Below, one piece after another: positions 7,800-17,956 of a stretch of 64,000 bases of DNA; position 1 is the first letter of the stretch; every line of letters begins with the position of its first letter. This DNA is from Brachyspira aalborgi. GTDB taxonomy: Bacteria > Spirochaetota > Brachyspiria > Brachyspirales > Brachyspiraceae. The stretch is from the NCBI RefSeq assembly GCF_008016455.1, contig NZ_SAXU01000001.1:2396649-2460648 (forward strand). The letters are read 5' to 3'. The position numbers were made by a program, and so were the translations under genes. The notes under the pieces were generated by a model, which was not told the origin of the DNA, searched no databases, and worked only from the letters and a program-made list of their open reading frames with translations.

Positions 7800-7826
7800 A
7801 AGTCGTATTGCTATACGGCTTTTTTA
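7800..7826 (+). terminator. Terminator after fabF
   Basis: AAGTCGTAT and ATACGGCTT pair over 9 bp (one G-T) around TGCT, then a T run. Confidence 0.85.
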
Positions 7827-8256
7827 TTTGAATTTATTTTTATTAAGCAATGGGAATTTTATTACCTTTACTATGAATATTGGACTTCGCCAATATTTTT
7901 TGTCTTGCTAAAAATCTATACCTTAATGTTGTTATTTTTTTTGTTTCTTTTTTACATGCCAAAGGCTGGCAGACGCCAAAATCTACTCTTACTTTTTCAA
8001 TATAGATTGCCACACCTCACACTATGTACCTTACAGCATTGGCTAGCAATGACATTAAATTAAAGTTTATAAATCATAAGTCGACAAAATATTTTAAACA
8101 AATTATAAATTTTTTACTTGATTTTTTTATAGATATCTTTATCATGTAATGAGTTAAAAAGTTAAATTGACAATTTTAGCATAGGTAATTTATATTATAA
8201 TTTAATTTTAGAATTTATGTATACAAAAAGCTATACAGCTTATAAAGTAAAATAAA
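7827..8256. other. Gene-free stretch with one promoter
   Basis: No convincing reading frame on either strand. It contains patches resembling the degenerate CAATGACA/CAATGACG and TTTCTTTTTT dispersed sequences seen in other gaps (e.g. AGCAATGACATT at 8048-8059). At 8167-8196 there is a promoter for the next gene: TTGACA, 18 nt, TATATT. A small palindrome AAGCT-ATAC-AGCTT lies just before the start of that gene at 8228-8241. Confidence 0.5.
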
Positions 8257-8892
8257 ATGTCAAAATATATACAAGAAATGCAAAATAAATATTCTATCGG
8301 ACATGAGCAGATGGAAAAAAGACCATATTTAGTTGTGTATGATAGTGATGATTATGTTTTAGGTTTTCCATTAACAACAAAAAATAAAAAAACTAAACCA
8401 TACCCATCGCATAAAAATCCAACTGCAAGTGTAGATAAGATTAGCTATATTATATCGGAATTTATGATAGACCAACTTCAATTCATATACAAAAATGATT
8501 TTACAAATTTGTCAAAAACATTATTGCCCGATGCAGATTATCAAGCGGTAATTGAAAGTTTTGTTAGTCAAATCATTAAATCTAATGAAAATCCAAATAA
8601 GGATGAGCCAAGTTGTCTTAATTTTTGTGATATTATTAGTTTTACTCATAATATTCCTCAATTTTCAAGTATTAATAAATGGCTTGTCGTATCCTCAAAA
8701 CATTTTAATGTTTATGCAAAAATGTGTTTTATAGTTCCTTATAATATAAAAGAATTAAATTTTGCTTATTTACATTCTATTGATTGGCAAGCAAGAAATA
8801 TAAATATAGAGAATAAAATAGGACAAACAAATCCAGAAATACAAAAAATACAAAATCTTTTACAACGAGCAATTAAAAATAAATTTAGTTAA
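8257..8892 (+). CDS. Hypothetical protein, possibly PemK/MazF-like fold
   Basis: 211 residues, not recognised with certainty. Residues about 20-75 (KRPYLVVYDSDDYVLGFPLT, then NPTASVDKISYIISE) resemble the PemK/MazF beta-barrel core: RP-LVV, a strand ending in P-L-T, and a later D-x-I strand. If so it could be an RNA-cleaving or RNA-binding toxin-like protein. It stands alone behind its own promoter with no obvious small antitoxin gene on either side. The region 8100-8256 shows no tandem RNA repeats of the type III antitoxin kind. No signal peptide. The ribosome site is poor. Confidence 0.5.
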   Translation: MSKYIQEMQNKYSIGHEQMEKRPYLVVYDSDDYVLGFPLTTKNKKTKPYPSHKNPTASVDKISYIISEFMIDQLQFIYKNDFTNLSKTLLPDADYQAVIESFVSQIIKSNENPNKDEPSCLNFCDIISFTHNIPQFSSINKWLVVSSKHFNVYAKMCFIVPYNIKELNFAYLHSIDWQARNINIENKIGQTNPEIQKIQNLLQRAIKNKFS

Positions 8893-9229
8893 AACCCATT
8901 AATTATGGATAAGGATAATTTAAGTAACAAAATTTAAAAGAATCTAAATATTTAATATTAGGCTAAATCTTATTTTAAGCGATAGAGTAAAATGCCTGAT
9001 GTATAAAGTAAAAAAACTTAAATAAAAAATATATCATATAAACTGATAAACCACAAGTTACGACTGTTAATGTTTTTTTATTTCTTTATTTATTGACAAG
9101 AAAAAAAGAACAAGAATTTTTGCTTTCTTTAAATATAATAAAAAATAAAAATCTACCTTTGACAAATTTTATTTTTCATTTATACTATATATATAAAAAT
9201 TAATAAATAAAATAAAAAAGGATTTTAAA
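8893..9229. other. Gene-free stretch with promoter of the META lipoprotein
   Basis: No reading frame of note. 9089-9130 carries an AT-rich sequence with AAAAAAAGAACAAGAATTTTT that recurs in two other gaps. The promoter TTGACA (9159-9164), 16 nt, TATACT (9181-9186) precedes the lipoprotein gene at 9230. Confidence 0.55.
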
Positions 9230-10030
9230 ATGGTAAAACAAAAAAACTGTATAACAAAAAAAATAATTAAAAAAATTATATGCATTTCATTTCTGCTAAT
9301 AATTTCATGCTCAAATGAAAATTCAAAATCAAGCGAAAAATTAAATTTGGAAGAGGAAGGTTTAACTATATCCGAATTAAACGAAAGCGAATTAATCGGA
9401 AAATCTTTTACTCTTTACAATATGTTTGCCGATTACAATATTAATATTTCTTTCTATGACGCGAATAATCAAGTATTTGGTTTCGCGGGAGTAAATACTT
9501 ATAGCACTTCTTATAGCAAAAATGGAGACGAAGTAAAATTTTCAGGCATTACAAGAACTAAAATGTCGGGACCAAAAGACATAATGGACGCCGAAAATAA
9601 TTATGTCAAATATTTAGAAAATACTAAATATATGTTTTTGAAAGATAATGATTTAATAATAATAACTTCCGATTTTACGGAATTAAAATTTAGAGAAAAT
9701 ATTATTGATACGAACGAATTAAACGGAAAAAAATTCATATTATCGAATATGCTCGAAGGAACGGAAATAACAATTTCAATAGAAAGCGGTTCTTTTGTTG
9801 GAAATTCGGGAGTTAATATTTATAATATACCGTTTGAATTAAAAAATAACGAAATAACTATAGGGCAACATGGAATGTCAACTTTAATGGCGGGACCCGA
9901 AGAAGATATGAAAGCGGAGGACGAATATATGAAACTTTTAAATTCGGCTAAATATATATCGTTTGATAATTATAATTTATGTATAAAAACCGCAGATAAT
10001 CAAATATTATTATTTGATTTAACGGAATAA
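9230..10030 (+). CDS. Lipoprotein with two tandem META (HslJ-like) domains
   Basis: 266 residues. Lipoprotein signal with lipobox LIISC (Cys about 27). Two META-type domains follow, each with the order: L(I/N)GK-F-L-NM strand, a loop with GFAGVNTYSTSY or GNSGVNIYNIPF, then ITRTKMSGPKDIMDAEN or MSTLMAGPEEDMKAED, and a final IKTAD-type strand. The first spans about residues 55-160, the second about 163-266. META/HslJ domains occur in lipoproteins linked to heat shock or antibiotic tolerance, but the activity is unknown. Single-gene transcript: own promoter (9159-9186) and a strong terminator. Confidence 0.85.
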   Translation: MVKQKNCITKKIIKKIICISFLLIISCSNENSKSSEKLNLEEEGLTISELNESELIGKSFTLYNMFADYNINISFYDANNQVFGFAGVNTYSTSYSKNGDEVKFSGITRTKMSGPKDIMDAENNYVKYLENTKYMFLKDNDLIIITSDFTELKFRENIIDTNELNGKKFILSNMLEGTEITISIESGSFVGNSGVNIYNIPFELKNNEITIGQHGMSTLMAGPEEDMKAEDEYMKLLNSAKYISFDNYNLCIKTADNQILLFDLTE

Positions 10031-10071
10031 TTTTTTACTATTTCGTTTATAAATTGTTTTATATATTAGTA

Positions 10072-10086
10072 AGCATCATTGATGCT
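10072..10086. other. 15-bp palindrome AGCATCA-T-TGATGCT
   Basis: Perfect 7-bp arms with a one-base centre, between the META lipoprotein stop and its terminator. A loop of one base makes a hairpin unlikely, so a protein site or a chance palindrome are the options. No T run follows directly. Confidence 0.4.
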
Positions 10087-10127
10087 CTCTTAAAAAAGAT
10101 ATATATACAAACCCATTACTTTTAAAA

Positions 10128-10169
10128 CCCTATAAAATTATCGCTCGATAGTTTTGTAGGGGATTTTTT
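10128..10169 (+). terminator. Very stable terminator after the META lipoprotein
   Basis: 15-bp stem (CCCTATAAAATTATC with GATAGTTTTGTAGGG, two G-T pairs) around GCTC, then GGATTTTTT. Confidence 0.9.
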
Positions 10170-10238
10170 ATATATTGATTAATTGAAAAATTATTTTATA
10201 ATAGTTAAAAAACTAAATAATTAATTAGGAAATAAAAA

Positions 10239-12629
10239 TTGAAATTTCTTAAAAATATATGGCAAAAATATAATAATTTAAATATAAAGCAGTTTAAAAA
10301 GTTTTATATAATAGCGATAGCGATAATTTTTTTATTAAATACTATAATATTTTCGTTTCTTATAGCGGATATTGTCGCTCAACCCGATATAGAGGCTATA
10401 GAATTATATCAACCGACAATTCCGACAAAAATTTATGATATAAAAGGCGAAGTTATTTCGGAATTTTTTACAGAACAGAGGGCTTTAGTAAATTATAAAG
10501 ATTTGCCTCCTCATTTAATAGAAGCCATAATTTCTATGGAAGATAATAATTTTATGAAACATGCGGGGATTGATATTATAGGAATATTTAGAGGAACTAT
10601 AGGAAATATGCTGCTTGGAAGAAGACCGCGCGGAGCAAGCACATTGACTCAACAAGTCGCAAGAGGAATAGTTTTAAAATCTAGAGAAAGAACGATAACG
10701 AGAAAATTAAGAGAGATTTGGGTTACTTTTCAAATAGAAAAGAGATTAACAAAAGAAGAAATTGTTACTCTTTATTTTAATCAAATATTTTTTGGGCATT
10801 CTGTTTACGGAGTGCAGGCTGCGAGTAGATTTTATTTTAATAAAGATGTTCAAGATTTGAATTTGGCTGAATGCGCTATGCTTGCAACTTTGCCTCCTTC
10901 TCCAAATACTTACTCTCCGATTAATAATCCGAATATATCGATGCAAAGGCATAAAGTCGTGCTTAAAAGAATGAACGACATGAAATTTATAACTCAAGTG
11001 GAAGGCGATATTGCATATAAAGAATTTTGGGAATCATATACGGGAAAAATTGGAAGAAGAGGAACTACCGCCTATAGCGCGTCTATGGACAGAGCGCCTT
11101 ATGTTACGGAATATGTTAGAAGAATATTAGTCGAAAGATATGACGAAAAAACTTTAAAAGAAGAAGGATTAAAAATATACACGACTATAGATATTGAAAA
11201 ACAAGAAGCCGCTCAAAAATTATTAACCGAAGCTTTAAGAAATTATAATATAAAATACGAAGGCGGTTCTTTAGATATAAGTTCGGTTTACGATAGAACT
11301 CTTTTAAATAAATTAGAAATGCTTTCTTTAATAGTCGCTTTGCCTGAAGATTTGGCTTATAATAAATTTAATATTGCAGTTAGAGACGCTTTGAATAAAA
11401 ATGTTTCTAGTCCTTTAGCTTTGCTTTCCGATATGTTCGGCATGGAAAATGTAAACGATGTAATAATGGAAGTTATGAAAGCTGACGAAGCGGAACTTTC
11501 AAGACAAATAGAGGGCGCTTTGGTTTCTATAAATCCTAAAAACGGTTATATAGTTTCTATGGTTGGCGGTTCGGGTTTTACTCCAAGAAATCAATTAAAT
11601 AGAGTGACTCAAGCAAGAAGGCAAGCAGGAAGCGCGTTTAAACCTTTCGTATATGCGGCGTCTATGGATATTACAAATTATAGTCCTTCAACAATAGTGA
11701 GCGATGCTCCAATAGGTTTCGTTTTTGAGGATGGAAATTCATGGATTCCAAAAAATTATTCCGCAAATTTTAAAGGAGATGTAAGTTTAAGATACGCTTT
11801 AGCTGTTTCTTTAAATATAGCGACTATAAATGTTTTGAATTATGTCGGAGTGACAAACGCAATAAAATATATGGAGCCGATATTTAAAGCGGATAATGAC
11901 GAAAAAAAATCAAAAAGAATGTTTAACGCCGATTTGACTTTATCGCTCGGAACGGGATTATTTACTCCGCTCGAATTAACTACGGGATTTGCCACGATAG
12001 CGAACGAAGGTAAAGAAGTAGAGCCAATTTTAATAAGATATGTAACCGATAGACATGATGTAATGATAGACAATTTTGAAGAAGATTTAAAAAAAGAAAT
12101 TGAAGAGAGAGGCGGCGCAAAGCAAGTTATGAGCCAGGAAGTTGCATATTTAATAAGCGATATTTTATCGGGAGTTTTAAGAGGCGGAACGGCTACAAGT
12201 GCGATGTATGAGGCAAAATTTACAAGAATGGGAGCGGGAAAAACGGGAACTTCAAACGATTGGAAGGACGCTTGGTTTGTAGGTTATACTCCCGAACTCG
12301 CTACGGGAATATGGATTGGTTTCGATTCTTTCAAATATTCTCTCGGAAATAATCAAGTTGGTGGAAGAATCGCTGCGCCAATTTGGGGAAAATATATGGT
12401 AGAAGCGTTAAAAACAATAAAGCCGACTTGGTATAAAAAGCCTAATAATATAGTAAATATCAATATATGCGCGATAAGCGGAAAATTGCCAAGCGCTTCT
12501 TGTTATTCAATAAAATCTGAACTTTTTATTAGAGATAAAATACCAAATGAAATTTGTAATGTATGCGCGAATTATTTGCAAGATTCAAGCGAACTTGACA
12601 GTATAATAGATTCTTTTTTAGATTATTGA
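10239..12629 (+). CDS. mrcA: Class A penicillin-binding protein (PBP1A type)
   Basis: 796 residues, bifunctional murein synthase anchored by one N-terminal membrane helix (about 20-45). Glycosyltransferase GT51 domain about 70-240: ISMEDNNFMKHAGID, RGASTLTQQVARG, EIVTLYFNQIFFG. Transpeptidase domain about 410-720: SxxK as SAFKPF in RQAGSAFKPFVYA, SxN as SLN in LAVSLNIAT, and KTG as GAGKTGTSNDWKDAW. It polymerises and cross-links peptidoglycan on the periplasmic side. The start is TTG at 10239 with AGGA about 9 nt upstream. The next ATG lies beyond the membrane helix, so TTG is preferred. Confidence 0.95.
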   Translation: MKFLKNIWQKYNNLNIKQFKKFYIIAIAIIFLLNTIIFSFLIADIVAQPDIEAIELYQPTIPTKIYDIKGEVISEFFTEQRALVNYKDLPPHLIEAIISMEDNNFMKHAGIDIIGIFRGTIGNMLLGRRPRGASTLTQQVARGIVLKSRERTITRKLREIWVTFQIEKRLTKEEIVTLYFNQIFFGHSVYGVQAASRFYFNKDVQDLNLAECAMLATLPPSPNTYSPINNPNISMQRHKVVLKRMNDMKFITQVEGDIAYKEFWESYTGKIGRRGTTAYSASMDRAPYVTEYVRRILVERYDEKTLKEEGLKIYTTIDIEKQEAAQKLLTEALRNYNIKYEGGSLDISSVYDRTLLNKLEMLSLIVALPEDLAYNKFNIAVRDALNKNVSSPLALLSDMFGMENVNDVIMEVMKADEAELSRQIEGALVSINPKNGYIVSMVGGSGFTPRNQLNRVTQARRQAGSAFKPFVYAASMDITNYSPSTIVSDAPIGFVFEDGNSWIPKNYSANFKGDVSLRYALAVSLNIATINVLNYVGVTNAIKYMEPIFKADNDEKKSKRMFNADLTLSLGTGLFTPLELTTGFATIANEGKEVEPILIRYVTDRHDVMIDNFEEDLKKEIEERGGAKQVMSQEVAYLISDILSGVLRGGTATSAMYEAKFTRMGAGKTGTSNDWKDAWFVGYTPELATGIWIGFDSFKYSLGNNQVGGRIAAPIWGKYMVEALKTIKPTWYKKPNNIVNINICAISGKLPSASCYSIKSELFIRDKIPNEICNVCANYLQDSSELDSIIDSFLDY

Positions 12630-12653
12630 TTTTTTATAAAGAGCGTAAATACA

Positions 12654-14501
12654 ATGAATAAAATAATAAATATAGATTCAAATATTTTGAGATATAAAAA
12701 TATTCTTGCAATTCCGTCTATTCATTCGAGAGTTTATTTTTCTTTAGCCGTTAGAGAAGCCGTTAAAGAATTCAAACCCGATGCGATAGCTATAGAGCAT
12801 CCTGAAAGTTTTAATAAATCTTTAAGAGAAGCCGTTAGCAGACTTCCGTTTATAAGTTTGATAATAAGAGAAATTGACAACGAAGCCGTTTATATTCCTA
12901 TCGACCCTTGCGATTCTATAATTGAAGCCGTTAGACTTGCAATTGACGAAGAGATTCCTTTTTTTACCGTTGATAAAGATATTACTTCTATTAATTCAAA
13001 TTCTCATTATTTGATGCCTGACGATTATTTATTAAATAAAATAGGACTTGAAAAATTTTACAAAGAAGTTAAATCAAAATATTCTTTTTTTAAAACCGAA
13101 ACGGATAAAGAGAGAGAAATTTTTATGGCTTATAAATTAAACGAGCTTTCAAAAAATTATCAAAAAATATTATTTGTAGTCGGAATGTCGCATTGGGAAA
13201 ATATAGCGAGTATTTTGAAAAAAAATGATTTTTCTAAAATAAATAACGAATATAAAAATAATGAAGAAAATATAAATATATATAATGTTCATAAAGATTC
13301 TATAAATAAAGCGATTGGCGAATTTCCTTTTACGACTTATATGTATGAATTATTTAGAGAAGGCAAATTAGATAACTTCGATAAAATTAATATAATAGAA
13401 ACAATTTTTAAAGAGGCAAAATTAAGATACAAACTTCCGATTTCACTTTTACAACAAAAAAATATGATGAAATATTTAAGAAGTTTATGCTTGCTTGAAA
13501 ACTATATTATGCCCGATTATATAGATATGCTTACCGCTTCAAAATGTATGGTAAATAACGATTACGGTTTGGAGGTAATGCAAGGAATGGAATATTATCC
13601 GTATTATAGAGAAGAGGAAGATTATCCGACTATAAAATTAAATAGAGACCCCGCAACAAACGGAATTGAAGGACTTTTAAAAGATAAAAAAATTAAGCTT
13701 CATAAATACGATAATGTTTGGCGAACTTCTTTTAAGAAAATAAAAATTGATAAACGCCCTAAAGAAAAATATGACGGCGAATGGGAAGAGGCTTGGAATA
13801 ATAGAACGAATTTACTTTCTCATATTCCCGAAGATGTTTTAATGGAAAGGAATATGAATATTTTGAGAGATAAAATTAAAAATATGCTTACGGAAGATAA
13901 AGCGAAAATTGAGCCTTTTAGAGTCAGCATTAAAGACGGAATTGACATGAGAGAAACGATAAGGAATTATTATAAAAATGAAATTTATGTTAAAGAGATT
14001 CCAAAATTAAAAGGAAATATTGGACATATTGTAATTATATTTGACGATGAGAATGATGAAGATTATAATTGGAATATAGTTTGGTATAGCGAAGCTCATG
14101 ATGACAGCGATTTAATATTATACGCGACAGAACCAGGAAACGCTCTCGTTGGACCTGGAATTTCAAAATGTTATTTTGGAGGATACGCTTCTTTGATGCC
14201 TCCTCAAGCTCCTTACGATATTTGGAGAGATTATAATAAATTAAAAGAAGAAGGAATTATAAAAAATTACGCCGATTTATTATTATACGCGGCGATAATT
14301 TATTCCGTTGATAAATATTTAGGATATGTAGCTCCAAAACCTCCTTCAAATATTCTAAAAGAAATTGCAAAAAATTACGCGATTGAAATAGTTCATATTC
14401 CGCTTGCCAACTTCTCTAGCGAAACTTTAAGAAAATTGAGACATTTTCATGTTTTGGGAAATAGAAGATTAAGAAGCATAGCGAAAGATTATATTATTTG
14501 A
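12654..14501 (+). CDS. Large uncharacterised protein, TraB-like N-terminus
   Basis: 615 residues, cytoplasmic by lack of a signal. The N-terminal ~200 residues look like the TraB/PrgY-type fold: an early IPSIHSRVYFSLA segment with a His, PDAIAIEHPESF (Glu after a hydrophobic strand), and later ILFVVGMSHWENIASIL (Val-Gly-x-x-His), the usual two conserved clusters of that family. The remaining ~400 residues are not recognised; they contain several Trp/Tyr-rich strands (WNIVWYSEAHDDSD, GPGISKCYFGGYASLMPP). It follows the PBP by 24 nt in the same direction, so it is probably co-transcribed. Function unknown. Related metal-dependent hydrolase-like folds (ChaN, DUF5682) are alternatives. Confidence 0.5.
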   Translation: MNKIINIDSNILRYKNILAIPSIHSRVYFSLAVREAVKEFKPDAIAIEHPESFNKSLREAVSRLPFISLIIREIDNEAVYIPIDPCDSIIEAVRLAIDEEIPFFTVDKDITSINSNSHYLMPDDYLLNKIGLEKFYKEVKSKYSFFKTETDKEREIFMAYKLNELSKNYQKILFVVGMSHWENIASILKKNDFSKINNEYKNNEENINIYNVHKDSINKAIGEFPFTTYMYELFREGKLDNFDKINIIETIFKEAKLRYKLPISLLQQKNMMKYLRSLCLLENYIMPDYIDMLTASKCMVNNDYGLEVMQGMEYYPYYREEEDYPTIKLNRDPATNGIEGLLKDKKIKLHKYDNVWRTSFKKIKIDKRPKEKYDGEWEEAWNNRTNLLSHIPEDVLMERNMNILRDKIKNMLTEDKAKIEPFRVSIKDGIDMRETIRNYYKNEIYVKEIPKLKGNIGHIVIIFDDENDEDYNWNIVWYSEAHDDSDLILYATEPGNALVGPGISKCYFGGYASLMPPQAPYDIWRDYNKLKEEGIIKNYADLLLYAAIIYSVDKYLGYVAPKPPSNILKEIAKNYAIEIVHIPLANFSSETLRKLRHFHVLGNRRLRSIAKDYII

Positions 14502-14632
14502 AAATAAAAAATTGCAATAAATAAATTTGATTTTATATAAATTATTGTGAAATATTAAATAACTATTATTATTCTTGTTTTTTGGTAGGATAAAAAAGAA
14601 CAGAAATTTTTACTATTTTCTAAATTAAATAA

Positions 14633-14664
14633 AAAGCCGACAATTAATTAAAATCGTCAGCTTT
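14633..14664. terminator. Terminator between convergent genes
   Basis: AAAGC-C-GAC pairs with GTC-A-GCTTT around a 14-nt AT loop. T-rich flanks lie on both sides, the longer run on the minus side, so it serves pckG and possibly the plus-strand gene ending at 14501. The preceding gap (14574-14630) carries one of three similar AT-rich sequences. Confidence 0.7.
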
Positions 14665-14696
14665 ATTTTATAAATAAACTTTTACTTTATCTAATT

Positions 14697-16487
14697 TTAT
14701 TTATTCAATCTATCTCTCAAATCTTCAAGTTGTTTTTTAAGTCTTTGAGGAAGCCTATCACCAAATTTAGAATAATGATTTTCTATCTCTTTAGTTTGAT
14801 TTTTCCAAGCTTCAATATCGACTCTCATAAGCTCTTTAAAATCCGCTTCGTCAATTTTCAACCCCGTTAAATCTAAATCTCCGTCTTTAGGCATTCTTCC
14901 AATAGGCGTGTCTTTAGCGTCAATTTTTCCTTCGACTCTCTCGCACATCCATTTTAAAACTCTCGAATTATCTCCAAATCCTGGCCAAAGCCATTTCCCG
15001 TCCGCGTCTTTTCTAAACCAATTTACATAGAAAATTTTTGGCGCTTTATCTCCTAATTTGTCTCCCATTTCAAGCCAATGATTCATATAATCTCCCATAT
15101 TATAACCTGCAAAAGGAAGCATAGCGAAAGGGTCGAATCTTAAAGCTCCGACTGAACCTATATTAGCCGCAGTAGTTTCGCTTGCCGCTGTAGAACCCAT
15201 AAATACGCCATGGTCCCAATTATAAGATTCATGAACTAAAGGCATAACGGAAGCTCTTCTTCCGCCGAAAATAAATATATCTATAGGAACGCCTTTAGGG
15301 TCTTCCCAATCCGCGCAAATTATAGGGCATTGTTTTGCTGGTGCTGTAAATCTTGCGTTTGGATGAGCGCCTTTATCTGAACTTGCTGGCGTCCAATCGT
15401 TTCCTTTCCAATCTTTGCCATGCGCTGGAGGCTCGCTCATTCCTTCCCACCATACATCGCCATCGTCCGTTTCAACGCAATTTGTAAATATCGTATTCTC
15501 TTTTATTGAATCCATAGCCATAGGATTAGAATCGTAAGAAGTTCCTGGAGCTACGCCAAAAAATCCCGCTTCTGGATTTATCGCGTAAAGTCTTCCGTCC
15601 GCTCCAATTTTCATCCAAGCTATATCGTCTCCAATCGTTTCGCATTTCCAACCTTTAATCGTAGGCTGAAGCATTGCAAGATTTGTTTTACCGCATGCGC
15701 TCGGAAAAGCCGCCGCTATATGAAATCTCTTTCCTTCTGGATTCGTTAATCTCAATATAAGCATATGTTCCGCCATCCATCCTTCTCTTCTTGCCATAGC
15801 GCTTGCAATTCTCAAAGCCAAACATTTTTTTCCAAGCAAAGCGTTTCCTCCGTATCCCGAACCGTAAGACCAAATTAAATTTTCATCAGGGAAATGCGAA
15901 ATATATTTTTTTTCTATAGGAGCGCAAGGCCATTTTTTGTCTTTTTCTCCGTCAGCTAAAGGAGCGCCAACGGAATGCAAACAAGGAACAAATTCGCCGT
16001 TTGAACCTAAAACTTCCAAAACTTTAGTTCCAACTCTCGTCATTATATGCATATTGCAAACAACATAAGCGCTATCCGTTAATTCCACGCCGATTTTTGC
16101 AATAGGAGAGCCTACAGGGCCCATAGAAAATGGAATTACATACATTGTCCTATTTTTCATTGAACCTTTATATAATTCTTTCATAGTTTTCTTTAATTCG
16201 TCTGGATTCATCCAATGATTAGTAGGTCCAGCGTCTATTTCGTTTGGATAACTTATAAAAGTTCTGTCTTCAACTCTCGCCACATCGGAAGGGTCGCTTC
16301 TGAAAGAATGGCTATGTTTTCTTTTTTTAAGAGGATGAGAGAGTCCCAAATCTATAAGCTCTTGCATACATTTATCGTATTCTTCGCTGCTGCCGTCACA
16401 AACATATATATCTTTTGGTTGACACATATCGGCTACTTCTTTAATCCATGATTTAAGTTTTTCATGTTTTAAATCTTCAAGTTTCAT
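14697..16487 (-). CDS. pckG: GTP-dependent phosphoenolpyruvate carboxykinase
   Basis: 596 residues, typical of the GTP class (about 600-620). Visible motifs: P-loop [13 protein letters not shown] near residue 260, metal-binding GDDIAWMK near 288, and [26 protein letters not shown] near 505-530, characteristic of the GTP type. It interconverts oxaloacetate + GTP with PEP + CO2 + GDP in the cytoplasm. In fermentative spirochetes it may run in the carboxylating direction. AAAGGA ribosome site before ATG 16487. gltS lies just upstream in the same direction (49 nt). Confidence 0.97.
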   Translation of the reverse strand: MKLEDLKHEKLKSWIKEVADMCQPKDIYVCDGSSEEYDKCMQELIDLGLSHPLKKRKHSHSFRSDPSDVARVEDRTFISYPNEIDAGPTNHWMNPDELKKTMKELYKGSMKNRTMYVIPFSMGPVGSPIAKIGVELTDSAYVVCNMHIMTRVGTKVLEVLGSNGEFVPCLHSVGAPLADGEKDKKWPCAPIEKKYISHFPDENLIWSYGSGYGGNALLGKKCLALRIASAMARREGWMAEHMLILRLTNPEGKRFHIAAAFPSACGKTNLAMLQPTIKGWKCETIGDDIAWMKIGADGRLYAINPEAGFFGVAPGTSYDSNPMAMDSIKENTIFTNCVETDDGDVWWEGMSEPPAHGKDWKGNDWTPASSDKGAHPNARFTAPAKQCPIICADWEDPKGVPIDIFIFGGRRASVMPLVHESYNWDHGVFMGSTAASETTAANIGSVGALRFDPFAMLPFAGYNMGDYMNHWLEMGDKLGDKAPKIFYVNWFRKDADGKWLWPGFGDNSRVLKWMCERVEGKIDAKDTPIGRMPKDGDLDLTGLKIDEADFKELMRVDIEAWKNQTKEIENHYSKFGDRLPQRLKKQLEDLRDRLNK

Positions 16488-16536
16488 AATTTATTTTTCC
16501 TTTTTTAATAATTTTTTAATAAATTATACTACAAAA

Positions 16537-17946
16537 TTAATTTTTAGTAAATGATTTTTTATTTATAAAAGATACCATAAACGCAAAGGCAAAATACAAT
16601 ATCGCCGATATAATCGCCGTAATAAAATTGTCAAAAGTCGAACCTACGGCTAAAACAGTATTTAATATTGGAACAATCAAAAGCCCTGTAACAGACATTA
16701 AAGAAAATCCTAAAGAAAATTCGCTTAAAGCTGGAGATTTATATTCTGGGTCGCATATTTTTAATAATGTCATTCCCGTTATTAATACTCCCGTTAAAGT
16801 TCCCCAAGATATAATCGCTCTTTCAAAAGAATAATCTTCTTTAAAGAAAAAACTATTGAGAGGAAAAACGAGCAAATAAGTTATTATAAAACCTAATATG
16901 CACATAAAGGTTATTGGAGCTATATAATTTATTATCGCCTTTATCGGCAAACTTGTCATAGCGGATACAATTGCAAAATCGCTTAAAGTTCCCATAATTT
17001 TAGCTTTAACTTTCACATCAACCATCCAAACTAAATTTAATTTTTTTATTATAAAATTCAAAGCGAACATTATTATCATTGAATATGTCCACACGGGAAG
17101 AACATTCAACCCCGCAATATTCATTTTTTTAACAAAATTTAAAACTATATAAGCTATTCCGCATACCGTAAATATGATAGCCAAATGAAATGTTATAGTT
17201 TCTATCGAAGAGCTTAAAAAAGTTTCTCTTCCCAAACTATTTTGTTTATTTATATCTTTATTATATCCGACTTCCATACTTTTATCAGCGTTATTATTAA
17301 TTCGTTTTATAATTTTAGTTTTATTTTTTCTAACGGCTAAATTTATAAATATTATTCCGAAAACTATTCCGCCGATTAATCCAATAGTCGCCGTAGTTAA
17401 AGCGACTCCTTGAGCGATTTCCCATTGAGGAATGCCGAAACCTTCAAGCAATTTTCCCGTTGCGGCGGCAAGTCCATGTCCTCCTGCAAATCCTGCAGAC
17501 AATTCATAGCCGAAAGTTCTATACATATTTAATTGAGGATTTATTTTACTGAAAAACATATTCGTAGCGTATCCTATTGCCGATTGAGACATAGAGGCGC
17601 ATTGAAATAAACCGAAACAAATTAAAACTTTTGAAGGATACATAGATTTAATATTTTTATTTTCGTTTAGAAACATACCCAAAGGAATTGCGGCAAATAT
17701 CGGAACGGATAATATTCCTGGAAGTAAAGAATAAGTTTTAATCCATTCTTCAGAAATTGAATAATTTGAAAATCTTCCCAAAATTTCGGGCGAGATTATA
17801 ATTCCGATGAAACCTCCTATAACGGAAGCGGGCAAATATAAACTTTGAAATAATTTAATTTTCGCTCTTAAAAAAGTTCCTACTAATAATAAAACGGAAA
17901 GCAGAGATAAAGCCTGAAGCAGTTGAGTAAGTAATTGAGATGTCAT
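16537..17946 (-). CDS. gltS: Sodium/glutamate symporter (ESS family)
   Basis: 469 residues with about 10-12 hydrophobic segments. It matches GltS/ESS: an early SVLLLVGTFLRAKIK segment, LPASVIGGFIG near 38-48, GGHGLAAATGKLL near 155 (conserved substrate loop), and a second inverted half ending in MTLLKICDPEYKSPALSEFSLGF. A cytoplasmic loop of about 35 residues (RKNKTKIIKRINNN region) separates the halves. It imports glutamate with Na+. A clear AAGGAG site precedes ATG 17946. It lies 10 nt downstream of sanA on the same strand and is probably co-transcribed with it. Confidence 0.88.
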   Translation of the reverse strand: MTSQLLTQLLQALSLLSVLLLVGTFLRAKIKLFQSLYLPASVIGGFIGIIISPEILGRFSNYSISEEWIKTYSLLPGILSVPIFAAIPLGMFLNENKNIKSMYPSKVLICFGLFQCASMSQSAIGYATNMFFSKINPQLNMYRTFGYELSAGFAGGHGLAAATGKLLEGFGIPQWEIAQGVALTTATIGLIGGIVFGIIFINLAVRKNKTKIIKRINNNADKSMEVGYNKDINKQNSLGRETFLSSSIETITFHLAIIFTVCGIAYIVLNFVKKMNIAGLNVLPVWTYSMIIMFALNFIIKKLNLVWMVDVKVKAKIMGTLSDFAIVSAMTSLPIKAIINYIAPITFMCILGFIITYLLVFPLNSFFFKEDYSFERAIISWGTLTGVLITGMTLLKICDPEYKSPALSEFSLGFSLMSVTGLLIVPILNTVLAVGSTFDNFITAIISAILYFAFAFMVSFINKKSFTKN

Positions 17947-17956
17947 TTAATTCTCC

